A stretch of DNA of 23,239 nucleotides. It comes from UBA1189 sp045612925. GTDB lineage: Bacteria > Bacteroidota > Bacteroidia > Bacteroidales > Bacteroidaceae. Location: the NCBI GenBank assembly GCA_045612925.1, contig JAZKZX010000073.1:1-23239 (forward strand). Reading direction: 5' to 3'. Of this stretch, positions 7,818-16,043 are shown piece by piece. The stretch's first letter is position 1. Each line of letters starts with the position of its first letter. The notes under the pieces are model-generated. The model did no database searches. It was not told the origin of the DNA and saw only the letters and a list, made by a program, of their open reading frames with translations. The position numbers and the translations under genes are program-made.

Positions 7818-8774
7818 TCAAGCCACCAAACGCGTTATCCAAATCCACAAAGGAGCAGTGAGCACAAACATGAAGATACTAAAGGCCAATGTGGAGGTAC
7901 CAGTGCGCACATACTGCTGATAGCGGCTACCAATGATGATGCCCGAGAAGGCAGGAGGAAGGGCACCTGCAAGCACCATCATCTGTAGCTTTGTAGGATC
8001 CATCTTGAAGATGAGACCTACAATAAGAAGTACAGCAGGCATCAAAAGGAGTTTAAAACAGGTATTGTAGATTACCTCCTTATCAAGCTGGAATTTCATA
8101 CCCGAAAGTGTAAGACCTGCTGCAAACACGGCAACACCTGAATTGGCCTTGGCTATAAGTTCGAAGTTGGGGTCAAGGATTGCGGGGAACTTTATGCCAC
8201 ACAATACCAAAATAACTGCCAAGATAGGTGCCCAGCAGACGGGAGCCTTGAGCGCATCGAGTACAGGATTACCCTTCTTGAGAGTGGAGCCATTAGCAGT
8301 AGCGCTTCCTACCTGACCAGCATTGAGCAAGGCCATACCAATAGGGATGCTGATGGCATTGACCACAATAGAGACAATAGCTACAACAAGTCCCGTAGCT
8401 GCAGTGCTACCGTAAATAGGCTCGAGCACAGCAAAGCCAAGGAAACCAATTGTGGGAGAGCCTGTAATAAGGGCGCTCACAGCAGCCTCACTCTTGGTAT
8501 GCTTGAAGATTTTGTAGGTAGAGAGATACGACAAGAGGAAAAGACCCACAAGGATGACCAGGCTGATAACGAGTAGCTTGCCATCGTCAAACAGCATGGT
8601 GCGGTCTGCCTTGACAATAGAGACGAATAAGGCTGCAGGAAGGGCGTAGGTGAGCACTAATTTGTTAAATATTTGTGCATTGGCAGCAGTAAACACACCG
8701 CGCTTACCTGCTGCATATCCCAATGCCATGATGACAAAAATGGGAAGAATGTCTTTTATAAGAATATCAAACAT
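7818..8774 (-). CDS. AEC-family carrier, likely oxalate/formate or dicarboxylate transporter
   Basis: A 318-residue hydrophobic protein with about ten membrane segments in two halves, as in the auxin efflux carrier (AEC) family (YfdV/MdcF-like). Recognisable features are the first segment (DILPIFVIMALGYAAGKRG), LTYALPAALFVSIV, the broken helix around SALITGSPTIGFLGFAVLEPIYG and the second-half equivalent ALPPAFSGIIIGSRYQQ. In Escherichia coli the AEC gene yfdV lies beside frc and oxc, the same trio as here. A role in oxalate uptake or oxalate/formate exchange is therefore the best inference, but AEC members also carry malonate or other organic acids. A palindromic repeat upstream happens to place a GGGAGG 11 nt before the ATG, which may serve as ribosome binding site. 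Confidence 0.88.
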   Translation of the reverse strand: MFDILIKDILPIFVIMALGYAAGKRGVFTAANAQIFNKLVLTYALPAALFVSIVKADRTMLFDDGKLLVISLVILVGLFLLSYLSTYKIFKHTKSEAAVSALITGSPTIGFLGFAVLEPIYGSTAATGLVVAIVSIVVNAISIPIGMALLNAGQVGSATANGSTLKKGNPVLDALKAPVCWAPILAVILVLCGIKFPAILDPNFELIAKANSGVAVFAAGLTLSGMKFQLDKEVIYNTCFKLLLMPAVLLIVGLIFKMDPTKLQMMVLAGALPPAFSGIIIGSRYQQYVRTGTSTLAFSIFMFVLTAPLWIWITRLVA

Positions 8775-8783
8775 AATAGTAAG

Positions 8784-8899
8784 GACCTCCCCTAACCCCT
8801 CCCAAGGAGGGGAACTCTAAACTTTGCAGAGGAGTTAGAAGAGGTTAATTTAAGGGTTAGTTATTACGATATTTCCGAATCACCCCTCCTTGGGAGGGG
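8784..8899. repeat. Composite palindromic repeat (CCCCTCC/GGAGGGG class), copy 2
   Basis: The left arm ACCTCCCCTAACCCCTCC (about 8785-8802) pairs imperfectly with GAGGAGTTAGAAGAGGT (8829-8844). Hairpins CCCCTCCCAAGGAGGGG and CCCCTCC-TTG-GGAGGGG (8883-8899) are included. It is built like the element at 1113-1238. The right hairpin overlaps the 3' end of oxc and encodes its last residues and stop. The left arm reaches to within 10 nt of the AEC start. Confidence 0.8.
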
Positions 8900-10610
8900 C
8901 CGTGGTGAGGCTACTTTTCGGATTCAAGTTCCCGATATGTCCACTCTCAGTGCCTACTGCCGGGTCTATGACGCAGTTGATAAGCGAGGGTTGCTTCGAG
9001 GCGAGGGCCGTGGTGAGTGCATTACGCAGTTCGCCAGGCGTGGCGGCATTGTAGGCAACACCACCGAAGGCCTCTATCATCTTGTCGTAGCGTGCACCGG
9101 GGGTAAGCGATGTAGGCGACGGATCGGGGCCACCACTCAGATTGGGGTCGTTACCACGATAGATGCCGCCATTGTTGAAGATCACGATAGTGATGGGTAG
9201 GCGATAGCGACAGATGGTTTCTACCTCCATACCACTGAAGCCAAAGGCGCTATCGCCCTCGATGGCGAGTACCTGCTTGCCGCTTGTTACTGCCGCTCCG
9301 ATGGCATAGCCCATACCGATACCCATGACACCCCAGGTACCGGTGTCGAGGCGTAGGCGAGGGTGATACATGTTGATCACATTGCGTGTATCGTCGAGCG
9401 TGTTGGCCCCTTCGTTCACGAGGTAGATATCCTTATAGCCTGCCATCACCTCTTTTATCGCGCGGAGAGCATTGAAGTAGTTCATGGGCGAAGACACAGT
9501 GGTGAGTTTCACCTGCATCTTGGCCATATTGACCTTCCGTGTGGCATCGATAGCATCATTCCACTCTTGAGGGCAATGGATGTTGAAGTTGTCCATCTTG
9601 GCAATCATCACCTCCAATGAGGAGACGATGTCGCCCACTATGGGGGCTGCGATGGGGCGGTTGCTATCCATTTCCTCGGGTTCGATGTCGAGTTGGATAA
9701 ACTGTACTTCGGGGTTCCACTTCTTGCCTTTACCATGGGTGAGCAGCCAGTTGAGACGAGCACCGATGAGCATCACCACATCTGCCTGCCCAAGCACAAG
9801 GCTACGCGCCGAGGCTGCGCATTGAGGATGGTCGTCGGGGAGTAGCCCCTTGGCCATCGACATGGGAAGGAAGGGGATGCCCGTGCCCTCCACAAAAGTG
9901 CTCACCTGTTCCTCAGCCTGTGCGTAAGCGGCTCCCTTGCCGAGGATGATGAGCGGCTTCTTGGCCGAGGCGAGGAGTCTCAAGGCACGCTTCACGGCAT
10001 TCGAGCAGGGATACTGTTTGGGAGCGGGGTCGATGGGTGTGAAGAGCGATGCGGCAGCCGTCTCGGCATCCATCGTGGTGCTGAGCATAGCGGTGGTGAT
10101 GTCGAGGTACACACCACCTGGGCGACCCGACACGGCAGTACGAATAGCACGAGCCACGCCTACGGCAATGTCCTCGGGGCGATTGATACGGTAGACCGCC
10201 TTAGCAAAGGGCTTGGCAATATTCATCTGATCGAGGCCCTCATAGTCGCCCTGCTGCAGGTCGATGATGTTACGGTCGCTGGAGCCGCTAATCTGTATCA
10301 TAGGGAAGCCATTGGTGGTAGCTGCCGCAAGGGCGGTAAGTCCGTTGAGGAAGCCTGGTGCCGACACCGTGAGGCAGATGCCCGGTTTCTGGGTGAGGTA
10401 ACCGCTGATAGCAGCAGCATTGCCTGCCGACTGCTCGTGACGAAATCCGATATAGCGTATACCCACCTCCTGTGCATGGCGGGCGAGGTCGGTGATAGGG
10501 ATACCCACTACACCATAAATAGTATCCACACCGTTACGCTTGAGGGCATCGACCATGAGGTGCATACCATCGGTAAGAGTGGCATTGGGGTTGTTAGTGA
10601 TATAGTTCAT
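8880..10610 (-). CDS. oxc: Oxalyl-CoA decarboxylase
   Basis: A 576-residue thiamine-diphosphate enzyme that converts oxalyl-CoA to formyl-CoA and CO2. The N-terminal PYR domain carries the catalytic Glu in FRHEQSAGNAA (E59 from this start). A central nucleotide-binding-fold domain follows, then the C-terminal PP domain with the ThDP/Mg motif GDSAFGFSGMEVETICRYRLPITIVIFNNGGIYRGND, very close to Oxalobacter formigenes Oxc. I chose the ATG at 10610. The frame stays open to 10727, but that would add a Ser/Glu-rich tail read through a hairpin and into frc, and family proteins start at this Met. The normal end NLNPKS is extended by a short tail (SLTTAPPKEG) that comes from a palindromic repeat. It lies between frc and the AEC carrier and is probably co-transcribed with both. 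Confidence 0.96.
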   Translation of the reverse strand: MNYITNNPNATLTDGMHLMVDALKRNGVDTIYGVVGIPITDLARHAQEVGIRYIGFRHEQSAGNAAAISGYLTQKPGICLTVSAPGFLNGLTALAAATTNGFPMIQISGSSDRNIIDLQQGDYEGLDQMNIAKPFAKAVYRINRPEDIAVGVARAIRTAVSGRPGGVYLDITTAMLSTTMDAETAAASLFTPIDPAPKQYPCSNAVKRALRLLASAKKPLIILGKGAAYAQAEEQVSTFVEGTGIPFLPMSMAKGLLPDDHPQCAASARSLVLGQADVVMLIGARLNWLLTHGKGKKWNPEVQFIQLDIEPEEMDSNRPIAAPIVGDIVSSLEVMIAKMDNFNIHCPQEWNDAIDATRKVNMAKMQVKLTTVSSPMNYFNALRAIKEVMAGYKDIYLVNEGANTLDDTRNVINMYHPRLRLDTGTWGVMGIGMGYAIGAAVTSGKQVLAIEGDSAFGFSGMEVETICRYRLPITIVIFNNGGIYRGNDPNLSGGPDPSPTSLTPGARYDKMIEAFGGVAYNAATPGELRNALTTALASKQPSLINCVIDPAVGTESGHIGNLNPKSSLTTAPPKEG

Positions 10611-10637
10611 GTATTTTTTGTTGAGAGGTGAGAGTTG

Positions 10638-10674
10638 AGAGTTCTCGGAGGACTCTGAGAGCTCCGAGAACTCT
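10638..10674. repeat. Perfect 13-bp hairpin in the frc-oxc gap
   Basis: AGAGTTCTCGGAG (10638-10650) and its exact reverse complement (10662-10674) flank an 11-nt loop that is itself CT/GA-rich. The hairpin fills half of the 73-nt gap between the frc stop and the oxc start. No T-run follows on the minus strand, so it looks more like an mRNA processing or stability element than a terminator (inference). Confidence 0.85.
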
Positions 10675-10683
10675 GATAATAAA

Positions 10684-11961
10684 TCAAGCAGTCTTGCAGA
10701 TGATTTGTTTCTTGCGCAATGCTGCAATCTCCTCGGCCGTGTAGCCGATTTCGCGGAGTACCTCGTCGGTGTGCTGACCCAATGCTGGGGCGGGCTTCAC
10801 CTCGGGTTTGTAGCTTGAGAACTTGGGAGGGCAGCCGATGGTGAGGAATTTGCCACGACCAGGCTGGTCAACCTCAACGATAGTACCACACTTGCGCAAA
10901 GACTCATCTTCGGCAATCTCTTTCATCGTAAGCACAGGGCCGCAGGGTACACCTGCCTTGCCGAGCGTCTCTACAATCTCCATCTTCTCACGGGTGATGG
11001 TGTAGGCCTCTACGGCGGCATATATCTCCTCCTTGATCTTGTTACGCGCCTCGGGAGTATTGTACTTGGGGTCTGTGGCCCACTCGGGATGGCCGATGGC
11101 TGTGGCGGCAGCGGCAAAGGGCTTCTCCTCATTTTGCAGTACAATGTATACGAACGCACCAGGGTCGGTCTCCCATCCTTTGCAACGATAGCACCAGCCC
11201 ATCACCTGTCCGCCCTCGACATTGCCACCACGAGGAACGGTGTTGCCGAAAGTGCCGTTAGGGTATTGGGGGAAGTGCTTAAGCACGCCTGTATGTTCGA
11301 GGATGAGTTGGTCGCGCAGCTTCACGCGGCAGAGGTTGATGACCGCATCCTGCATCGACTGCTCCACGAAGCAACCCTCACCAGTCTTCTCACGCTGCAT
11401 CAGTGCAGCCAGGAGGCCGATAAGCAGGTGCATACCTGTATTGCTGTCACCCAAAGCTGCACCCGACTGGGTGGGCATATTGTAGTCTCCTTTCCACCAT
11501 CCCGTCGTGGCTGCTGCACCGCCTGCACATTGAGCAACAGGCTCGAAGGCCTTGACTGAGGCGAAGGGCGAGTCGTCATTGAATCCCTTGATGGTGCCAT
11601 AGATGACACGCGGATTTATCTTGTGTACCTCCTCCCATGAAAAGCCTAATTTGGCCACAGCTCCTGGGTGGAGGTTCTCAACGAAGATATCGGCAGTCTC
11701 AAGCAGTTTGGTCAAGATTTCCTTTCCTTCAGGAGTTTTCATATTCAACTCAATAGAGCGTTTATTGCAATTGAGTTGCAGGTAGTAGAGGCTATCCATA
11801 TCAGGATAGTCGAGCAGTTCGGTACGAGTAGGGTCGCCGAGGCCCACACGTTCAATCTTTATCACATCGGCGCCAAGCCACGCCAACATCTGTGTGCACG
11901 AAGGCCCCGACTGTACTTGAGTCCAGTCAATGACCTTAATGCCTTGCAATGGTGCTGTCAT
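10684..11961 (-). CDS. frc: Formyl-CoA:oxalate CoA-transferase
   Basis: A 425-residue class III CoA-transferase that moves CoA from formyl-CoA to oxalate, giving oxalyl-CoA for Oxc. Family landmarks are Q17 in WTQVQSGP, the CoA-binding IKIERVGLGDPTR and the catalytic Asp in SGAALGDSNTGMH (D172, equivalent to D169 of the Oxalobacter enzyme). Similarity to that enzyme continues through QDAVINLCRVKLRDQ and CKGWETD to the C-terminus. One departure: the active-site glycine loop, GGGGQ in the Oxalobacter and E. coli enzymes as I recall them, reads EGGQV here (residues 249-253), and the segment before it is shorter. First gene of the operon, with a good AGGAGA site 8 nt before the ATG. Assignment is strong because oxc follows directly. 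Confidence 0.94.
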   Translation of the reverse strand: MTAPLQGIKVIDWTQVQSGPSCTQMLAWLGADVIKIERVGLGDPTRTELLDYPDMDSLYYLQLNCNKRSIELNMKTPEGKEILTKLLETADIFVENLHPGAVAKLGFSWEEVHKINPRVIYGTIKGFNDDSPFASVKAFEPVAQCAGGAAATTGWWKGDYNMPTQSGAALGDSNTGMHLLIGLLAALMQREKTGEGCFVEQSMQDAVINLCRVKLRDQLILEHTGVLKHFPQYPNGTFGNTVPRGGNVEGGQVMGWCYRCKGWETDPGAFVYIVLQNEEKPFAAAATAIGHPEWATDPKYNTPEARNKIKEEIYAAVEAYTITREKMEIVETLGKAGVPCGPVLTMKEIAEDESLRKCGTIVEVDQPGRGKFLTIGCPPKFSSYKPEVKPAPALGQHTDEVLREIGYTAEEIAALRKKQIICKTA

Positions 11962-12088
11962 ATCAATAATCTCCTTATTGTTGTTAGTTAGACATAAATG
12001 ATTTTACACTGTCTCAACAACAAGAGGGAATACGATATGTTTTTACCTTTCGTCCTTTTTTAAGCGATACAACAAGAATTAAGATTCT

Positions 12089-12460
12089 TCAGTATAGTGG
12101 TGAATGAAAGGCGTCTTCAATATGTTCTATCGTTTGGTGCCCGGGGTCGCCCGTGATGGTAATAATATCAAATCGTACGGGAAGATCAATGCGATGATAC
12201 TTGACATAAGCATTAGCCGCATATATGGTCTTGTGTATCTTGGCATCAGTAACAGCTTCAACCGCATCGCCATAGCGGTCTGTCCGACGCGCTTTGACCT
12301 CTACAACAACCAGCACCCCAGACTTTTGTGCCACAATATCTAACTCCTTATGCCCTATTCGCCAATTACGATCGCGTATGACATATCCATGTGCCATAAG
12401 GTAGGCTGCGGCGCGATCTTCGCTAATTCTTCCAAACTCGTTATGCTGTGCCATAGACAA
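12089..12460 (-). CDS. yraN: YraN/UPF0102 family endonuclease-like protein
   Basis: A 123-residue protein of the UPF0102 family, which has the restriction-endonuclease-like fold related to Holliday-junction resolvases. The family pattern is clear: GRISEDRAAAYLMAHGYVIRDRNWR, then KELDIVA and VLVVVEVKAR, giving the E-D-ExK catalytic set. The biological role is unsettled in the family. It has its own promoter and is divergent from uvrA across a 195-bp gap. Met1 and Met3 (MSMAQ) are both possible starts. Confidence 0.92.
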   Translation of the reverse strand: MSMAQHNEFGRISEDRAAAYLMAHGYVIRDRNWRIGHKELDIVAQKSGVLVVVEVKARRTDRYGDAVEAVTDAKIHKTIYAANAYVKYHRIDLPVRFDIITITGDPGHQTIEHIEDAFHSPLY

Positions 12461-12477
12461 CTATCAGTATGCTATCG

Positions 12478-12508
12478 CAAAAGTAGCTTAAAAAAGTATT
12501 CCGACAAA
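12478..12508 (-). promoter_or_regulatory. yraN promoter, Bacteroidota type
   Basis: On the minus strand TTTG (12508-12505), 19-nt spacer, TACTTTTG (12485-12478). An exact consensus match, about 18 nt upstream of the yraN start codon. Confidence 0.75.
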
Positions 12509-12590
12509 TCATCTTATAGTGGTTTTTCTTTAAGATGCACATAGTTCCTAAAGATTTAAAAAAACAGATACGACAAATAAGAAAAAACTG

Positions 12591-12598
12591 TACCTTTG
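12591..12598 (+). promoter_or_regulatory. uvrA promoter -7 box
   Basis: TACCTTTG matches TAnnTTTG, 58 nt before the uvrA ATG. No good TTTG lies at the expected -33 distance, so this is a weaker match than the yraN promoter. Two CGACAAA motifs (12503 and 12571) lie in the same divergent gap. Confidence 0.6.
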
Positions 12599-12655
12599 CG
12601 GTAATCGTAGAGATGTATACATTATCTCCCGACGACTAAAACATTCCTTACAACA

Positions 12656-15439
12656 ATGAGCGAAGACAAATATATCCGTGTAAAAGGGGCGAGAGTAAAC
12701 AACTTAAAGAATATCGCAATCGATATTCCCCGCAACAAATTGGTCGTTGTGACGGGTCTATCAGGTTCGGGAAAATCATCATTGGCCTTTGATACACTAT
12801 ATGCCGAGGGACAGCGCCGCTATGTAGAAAGCCTTTCATCGTATGCCCGTCAATTTCTCGGCCGCATGAAGAAACCTGAGTGCGATTTCATCAAAGGACT
12901 GCCCCCTGCCATTGCTATAGAGCAAAAGGTGAGCAGCCGTAACCCGCGTTCAACTGTAGGCACTTCGACAGAAATATACGAATACTTGCGCCTACTCTTC
13001 GCTCGAGTGGGCAAAACCTATTCACCCGTAACAGGGCAGTTGGTCAAGAAGCATGACACCGAAGATATCGTAAACTGCATGCGTTCATATAGTACAGGCA
13101 CCCGTTTCACGGTATTGGCCCCAGTGGTTATTCGTGAAGGTCGTACCTTGCAGGAGCAGCTCACGGTGGCCATGCAGCAGGGATTTGCAAGAGTAGAGGT
13201 GAATGGCGATATCGTGCGTATAGAAGATTACTTGGCAAGTCCTCTTTCTCACGAAAGGGACAACGGAGATTCTATCGCTATTGTAATTGACCGTCTTTCT
13301 GCAGAGGATAGCAAGGAGACGATAAGTCGCCTTATAGATAGTACCGAAACAGCATTCTATGAAGGAGGCGGTACTTGCATGTTGCGTTTCTATCCTGCAG
13401 GGATCTTGCATACCTTCAGCAAGCAGTTTGAAGCCGATGGCATCACCTTCGAGGAGCCCACCGAACAGCTTTTCTCCTTCAACTCGCCCATGGGAGCCTG
13501 TCCCACATGTGGTGGGTTTGGCCGAGTCATAGGCATCGACGAGCAGTTGGTAATCCCCAATACCACATTAAGTGTGTATGATGGATGTGTAGTATGCTGG
13601 CGTGGCGACAAGATGAGTGCCTGGCGCGACGAATTTATCCAGATTGCTGCACGGGACAACTTCCCTATTTTTACCCCCTATTATGAACTTACCCAGGCAC
13701 AGAAGGACTACCTGTGGCATGGCCCCAGAACAAAACCTTGCATTGACTCTTTCTTCAAAATGCTCGAGGAAAACCAATACAAGATACAATACCGGGTAAT
13801 GCTGGCTCGCTATCGCGGAAAGACGCTATGCCCCACCTGCCGTGGCTCGCGTTTGAAGAAAGAGGCAGAGTATGTAAAGGTTGGTGGACGCAACATTTGT
13901 GAACTGGTAGACATGCCTGTGACCGAGCTGCACCATTTCTTTGCGGCGCTGACACTCGATGAGCACGATGCTGCCATTGCCAAGCGCTTGCTTGTCGAGA
14001 TCAATAGCCGCCTGCAGTTTCTACTCGATGTGGGGTTGGGCTACCTTACACTCAACCGCTTGAGCAATACCCTCTCGGGCGGTGAGAGCCAGCGCATCAA
14101 CCTTGTCACCTCGTTGGGTAGTCCGCTCGTGGGATCGCTCTATATTCTTGACGAGCCCTCCATAGGCCTTCATAGTAAAGATACTGACAAACTCATCCGC
14201 GTACTGCGTCAGTTGCAGGAGGCGGGCAATACAGTTGTTGTCGTGGAGCACGATGAAGATATCATACGCGCGGCAGACTACATCATCGATGTAGGTCCTC
14301 ATGCTGGTCGCTTGGGAGGTCAGATTGTCTATCAGGGCGACATGCACGACCTGCAGCCTGGCACCGAAAGCCATACCGTGCGCTATCTCTTGGGCGAGGA
14401 GACTATCGCTGTACCTCGCACGCGCCGCCCGTGGAACAATTATATAGAGGTGCGCGGAGCACGCCATCATAATCTCAAGGGCATCGATGTGAAGTTCCCG
14501 CTCAATGTGATGACTGTTGTTACTGGCGTGAGTGGCTCGGGCAAGAGTTCGCTAGTGCGCGATGTGTTCTACAATGCGCTCAAGCGCGAGTATGACGAAG
14601 GCAGCGAACGCCCGGGCGAACATTTGGAGCTAAAAGGAGACATTCGCATGCTCAAGGCCGTGGAATTTGTAGATCAAAACCCCATAGGAAAATCAAGCCG
14701 CTCAAACCCTGTCACCTACCTCAAGGCATACGACGAGATACGCAAGCTCTTTGCCGAACAGCCCTTGGCCAAGCAGCTGGGCTACACGGCAGGCTACTTC
14801 TCGTTCAATAGCGAGGGAGGCCGCTGCGAGGAGTGCAAGGGCGAGGGTACAATCACCGTGGAGATGCAGTTCATGGCCGATCTCGTACTCGAGTGTGAGG
14901 CTTGCCATGGCAAGCGCTTTAAGGCCGACACCCTGCTGGTGACCTATCATGACAAGAACATACATGATGTGTTGGAGATGACCGTCAACCAAGCAATGGA
15001 GTTCTTCACCGAGCACGGAGCCAAGAAGGTGGTAAAAAGGCTCAAGCCCCTACAAGATGTGGGGTTGGGCTATGTCAAGCTCGGGCAGAGCTCATCGACC
15101 CTCTCTGGTGGTGAAAACCAACGCGTAAAACTCGCCTATTACCTTTCGCTCGAGAAGTCCGATCCCACCCTATTCATCTTTGATGAGCCTACGACGGGAC
15201 TCCACTTTCATGACATCAAGCAACTGATGCAATCGTTTGATGCACTTATCTCACGCGGACATACCATCGTAATCATCGAGCACAACATGGAGGTAATCAA
15301 GTGTGCCGACTATATCATCGACATCGGGCCCGAGGGCGGCGATCGGGGTGGACAGCTCGTAGCTTGCGGTACGCCCGAGGAAGTAGCGCAGTGTGCAGTC
15401 TCGTATACAGGTCAGTTCCTGCGAGAGAAATTGGATTGA
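12656..15439 (+). CDS. uvrA: Excinuclease ABC subunit A
   Basis: A 927-residue DNA damage sensor of nucleotide excision repair, an ABC ATPase that loads UvrB. The first nucleotide-binding domain has Walker A TGLSGSGKSSLAFDTLYAEGQRRY and signature LSGGESQRINL. The second has Walker A TGVSGSGKSSLVRDVFYNAL and signature LSGGENQRVKLAYYL, followed by Walker B LFIFDEPTTGLH. Zinc-binding CxxC pairs occur at CPTCGGFG / CPTCRGSRL and CEECKGEG / CEACHGKRF. Length is normal for the family. It is a single gene on the plus strand with convergent rpmH downstream. Many Bacteroidota carry more than one uvrA, so this could be either paralogue. Confidence 0.97.
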   Translation: MSEDKYIRVKGARVNNLKNIAIDIPRNKLVVVTGLSGSGKSSLAFDTLYAEGQRRYVESLSSYARQFLGRMKKPECDFIKGLPPAIAIEQKVSSRNPRSTVGTSTEIYEYLRLLFARVGKTYSPVTGQLVKKHDTEDIVNCMRSYSTGTRFTVLAPVVIREGRTLQEQLTVAMQQGFARVEVNGDIVRIEDYLASPLSHERDNGDSIAIVIDRLSAEDSKETISRLIDSTETAFYEGGGTCMLRFYPAGILHTFSKQFEADGITFEEPTEQLFSFNSPMGACPTCGGFGRVIGIDEQLVIPNTTLSVYDGCVVCWRGDKMSAWRDEFIQIAARDNFPIFTPYYELTQAQKDYLWHGPRTKPCIDSFFKMLEENQYKIQYRVMLARYRGKTLCPTCRGSRLKKEAEYVKVGGRNICELVDMPVTELHHFFAALTLDEHDAAIAKRLLVEINSRLQFLLDVGLGYLTLNRLSNTLSGGESQRINLVTSLGSPLVGSLYILDEPSIGLHSKDTDKLIRVLRQLQEAGNTVVVVEHDEDIIRAADYIIDVGPHAGRLGGQIVYQGDMHDLQPGTESHTVRYLLGEETIAVPRTRRPWNNYIEVRGARHHNLKGIDVKFPLNVMTVVTGVSGSGKSSLVRDVFYNALKREYDEGSERPGEHLELKGDIRMLKAVEFVDQNPIGKSSRSNPVTYLKAYDEIRKLFAEQPLAKQLGYTAGYFSFNSEGGRCEECKGEGTITVEMQFMADLVLECEACHGKRFKADTLLVTYHDKNIHDVLEMTVNQAMEFFTEHGAKKVVKRLKPLQDVGLGYVKLGQSSSTLSGGENQRVKLAYYLSLEKSDPTLFIFDEPTTGLHFHDIKQLMQSFDALISRGHTIVIIEHNMEVIKCADYIIDIGPEGGDRGGQLVACGTPEEVAQCAVSYTGQFLREKLD

Positions 15440-15451
15440 GTGCTTGTTAGT

Positions 15452-15585
15452 GTGTCATCCAGACAGAGCGAAGCGGCGGAGCCTTTAGGTCGTTGGCCGA
15501 AGGGAAAAGCAAGGAACCCACAGAGTCTCACGAGAAATTTTACCAAATCCCTGTGCGAGATCTTACACTCCGTTCAAGATGACAC
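15452..15585. repeat. TGTCATCC-type dispersed inverted-repeat element, copy A
   Basis: Begins GTGTCATCCAGACAGAGCGA and ends with CTCCGTTCAAGATGACAC, so the ends are inverted (GTGTCATC / GATGACAC). The interior also carries a short GCGAAGCGGCGGAG and a CTGTGCGAGATCTTAC. A second diverged copy with the same ends lies at 19000-19088. It occupies the space between convergent uvrA and rpmH. No open reading frame is present. It is a non-autonomous repeat, REPIN- or MITE-like in form; the mobiliser is not in this window. Confidence 0.8.
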
Positions 15586-15602
15586 TAACTCATTGCCACA
15601 AA

Positions 15603-15630
15603 AAAAGAGGTAACCATCGTTACCTCTTTT
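15603..15630 (-). terminator. rpmH terminator (probably bidirectional)
   Basis: A perfect 12-bp stem AAAAGAGGTAAC / GTTACCTCTTTT with a 4-nt loop, 27 nt after the rpmH stop. On the minus strand the stem runs into seven Ts. The T-rich right arm could also stop uvrA transcripts coming from the left. Confidence 0.88.
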
Positions 15631-15656
15631 ATAATGTTTGTTCTCGGGGGAGAGAA

Positions 15657-15818
15657 TTACTTCTTCTTACCGTTGAACTCGTCAGAAATTGTCAATTTCT
15701 TACGGCCCTTTGCACGACGGGCAGCCAATACGCGACGACCATTTGCGGTAGCCATTCTCTCACGGAAACCGTGCTTGTTCTTTCTCTTTCTCAGAGAAGG
15801 TTGGAATGTTCTTTTCAT
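15657..15818 (-). CDS. rpmH: 50S ribosomal protein L34
   Basis: A 53-residue, highly basic protein starting MKRTFQPSLRKRKNKHGFRE and continuing RMATANGRRVLAARRAKGRKK, the invariant L34 signature, with a short C-terminal tail (LTISDEFNGKKK). It is a component of the large ribosomal subunit. It is read on the minus strand, divergent from efp, with a leader of about 75 nt from a consensus promoter. Length is slightly above the 44-46 residues of enterobacterial L34. Confidence 0.97.
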   Translation of the reverse strand: MKRTFQPSLRKRKNKHGFRERMATANGRRVLAARRAKGRKKLTISDEFNGKKK

Positions 15819-15897
15819 TGCTTTGTACTATTTTATTTTGTTCTTCTTTTACACTATTCTGACGGCTCGCCACTCGTTAGGCTCCGTAATCGGGTTG

Positions 15898-15929
15898 CAA
15901 AAGTAGATACTTTTTTTCAATTCACCAAA
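15898..15929 (-). promoter_or_regulatory. rpmH promoter, Bacteroidota type
   Basis: On the minus strand TTTG (15929-15926), 20-nt spacer, TACTTTTG (15905-15898). An exact consensus match. It lies back-to-back with the efp promoter, 25 bp away. Confidence 0.8.
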
Positions 15930-15954
15930 AAAAGCGCTGATTTTGTGCAAAACA

Positions 15955-15986
15955 TTTGGGTATTTTTCTGTTTTCTACTAATTTTG
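15955..15986 (+). promoter_or_regulatory. efp promoter, Bacteroidota type
   Basis: TTTG (15955-15958), 20-nt spacer, TAATTTTG (15979-15986), then a leader of about 50 nt to the efp ATG. An exact match to TTTG-N19-21-TAnnTTTG. Confidence 0.8.
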
Positions 15987-16043
15987 CACCCGAAAACAAG
16001 GAGAAAAGTAATATAAACTATAAATAAAAGATTAGAGAAAGTT

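Noticed and set aside
10611..10727. N-terminal extension of oxc in the same frame
   Set aside because: It overlaps the frc 3' end, is made of hairpin-derived Ser/Glu residues, and family proteins start at the Met encoded at 10610.
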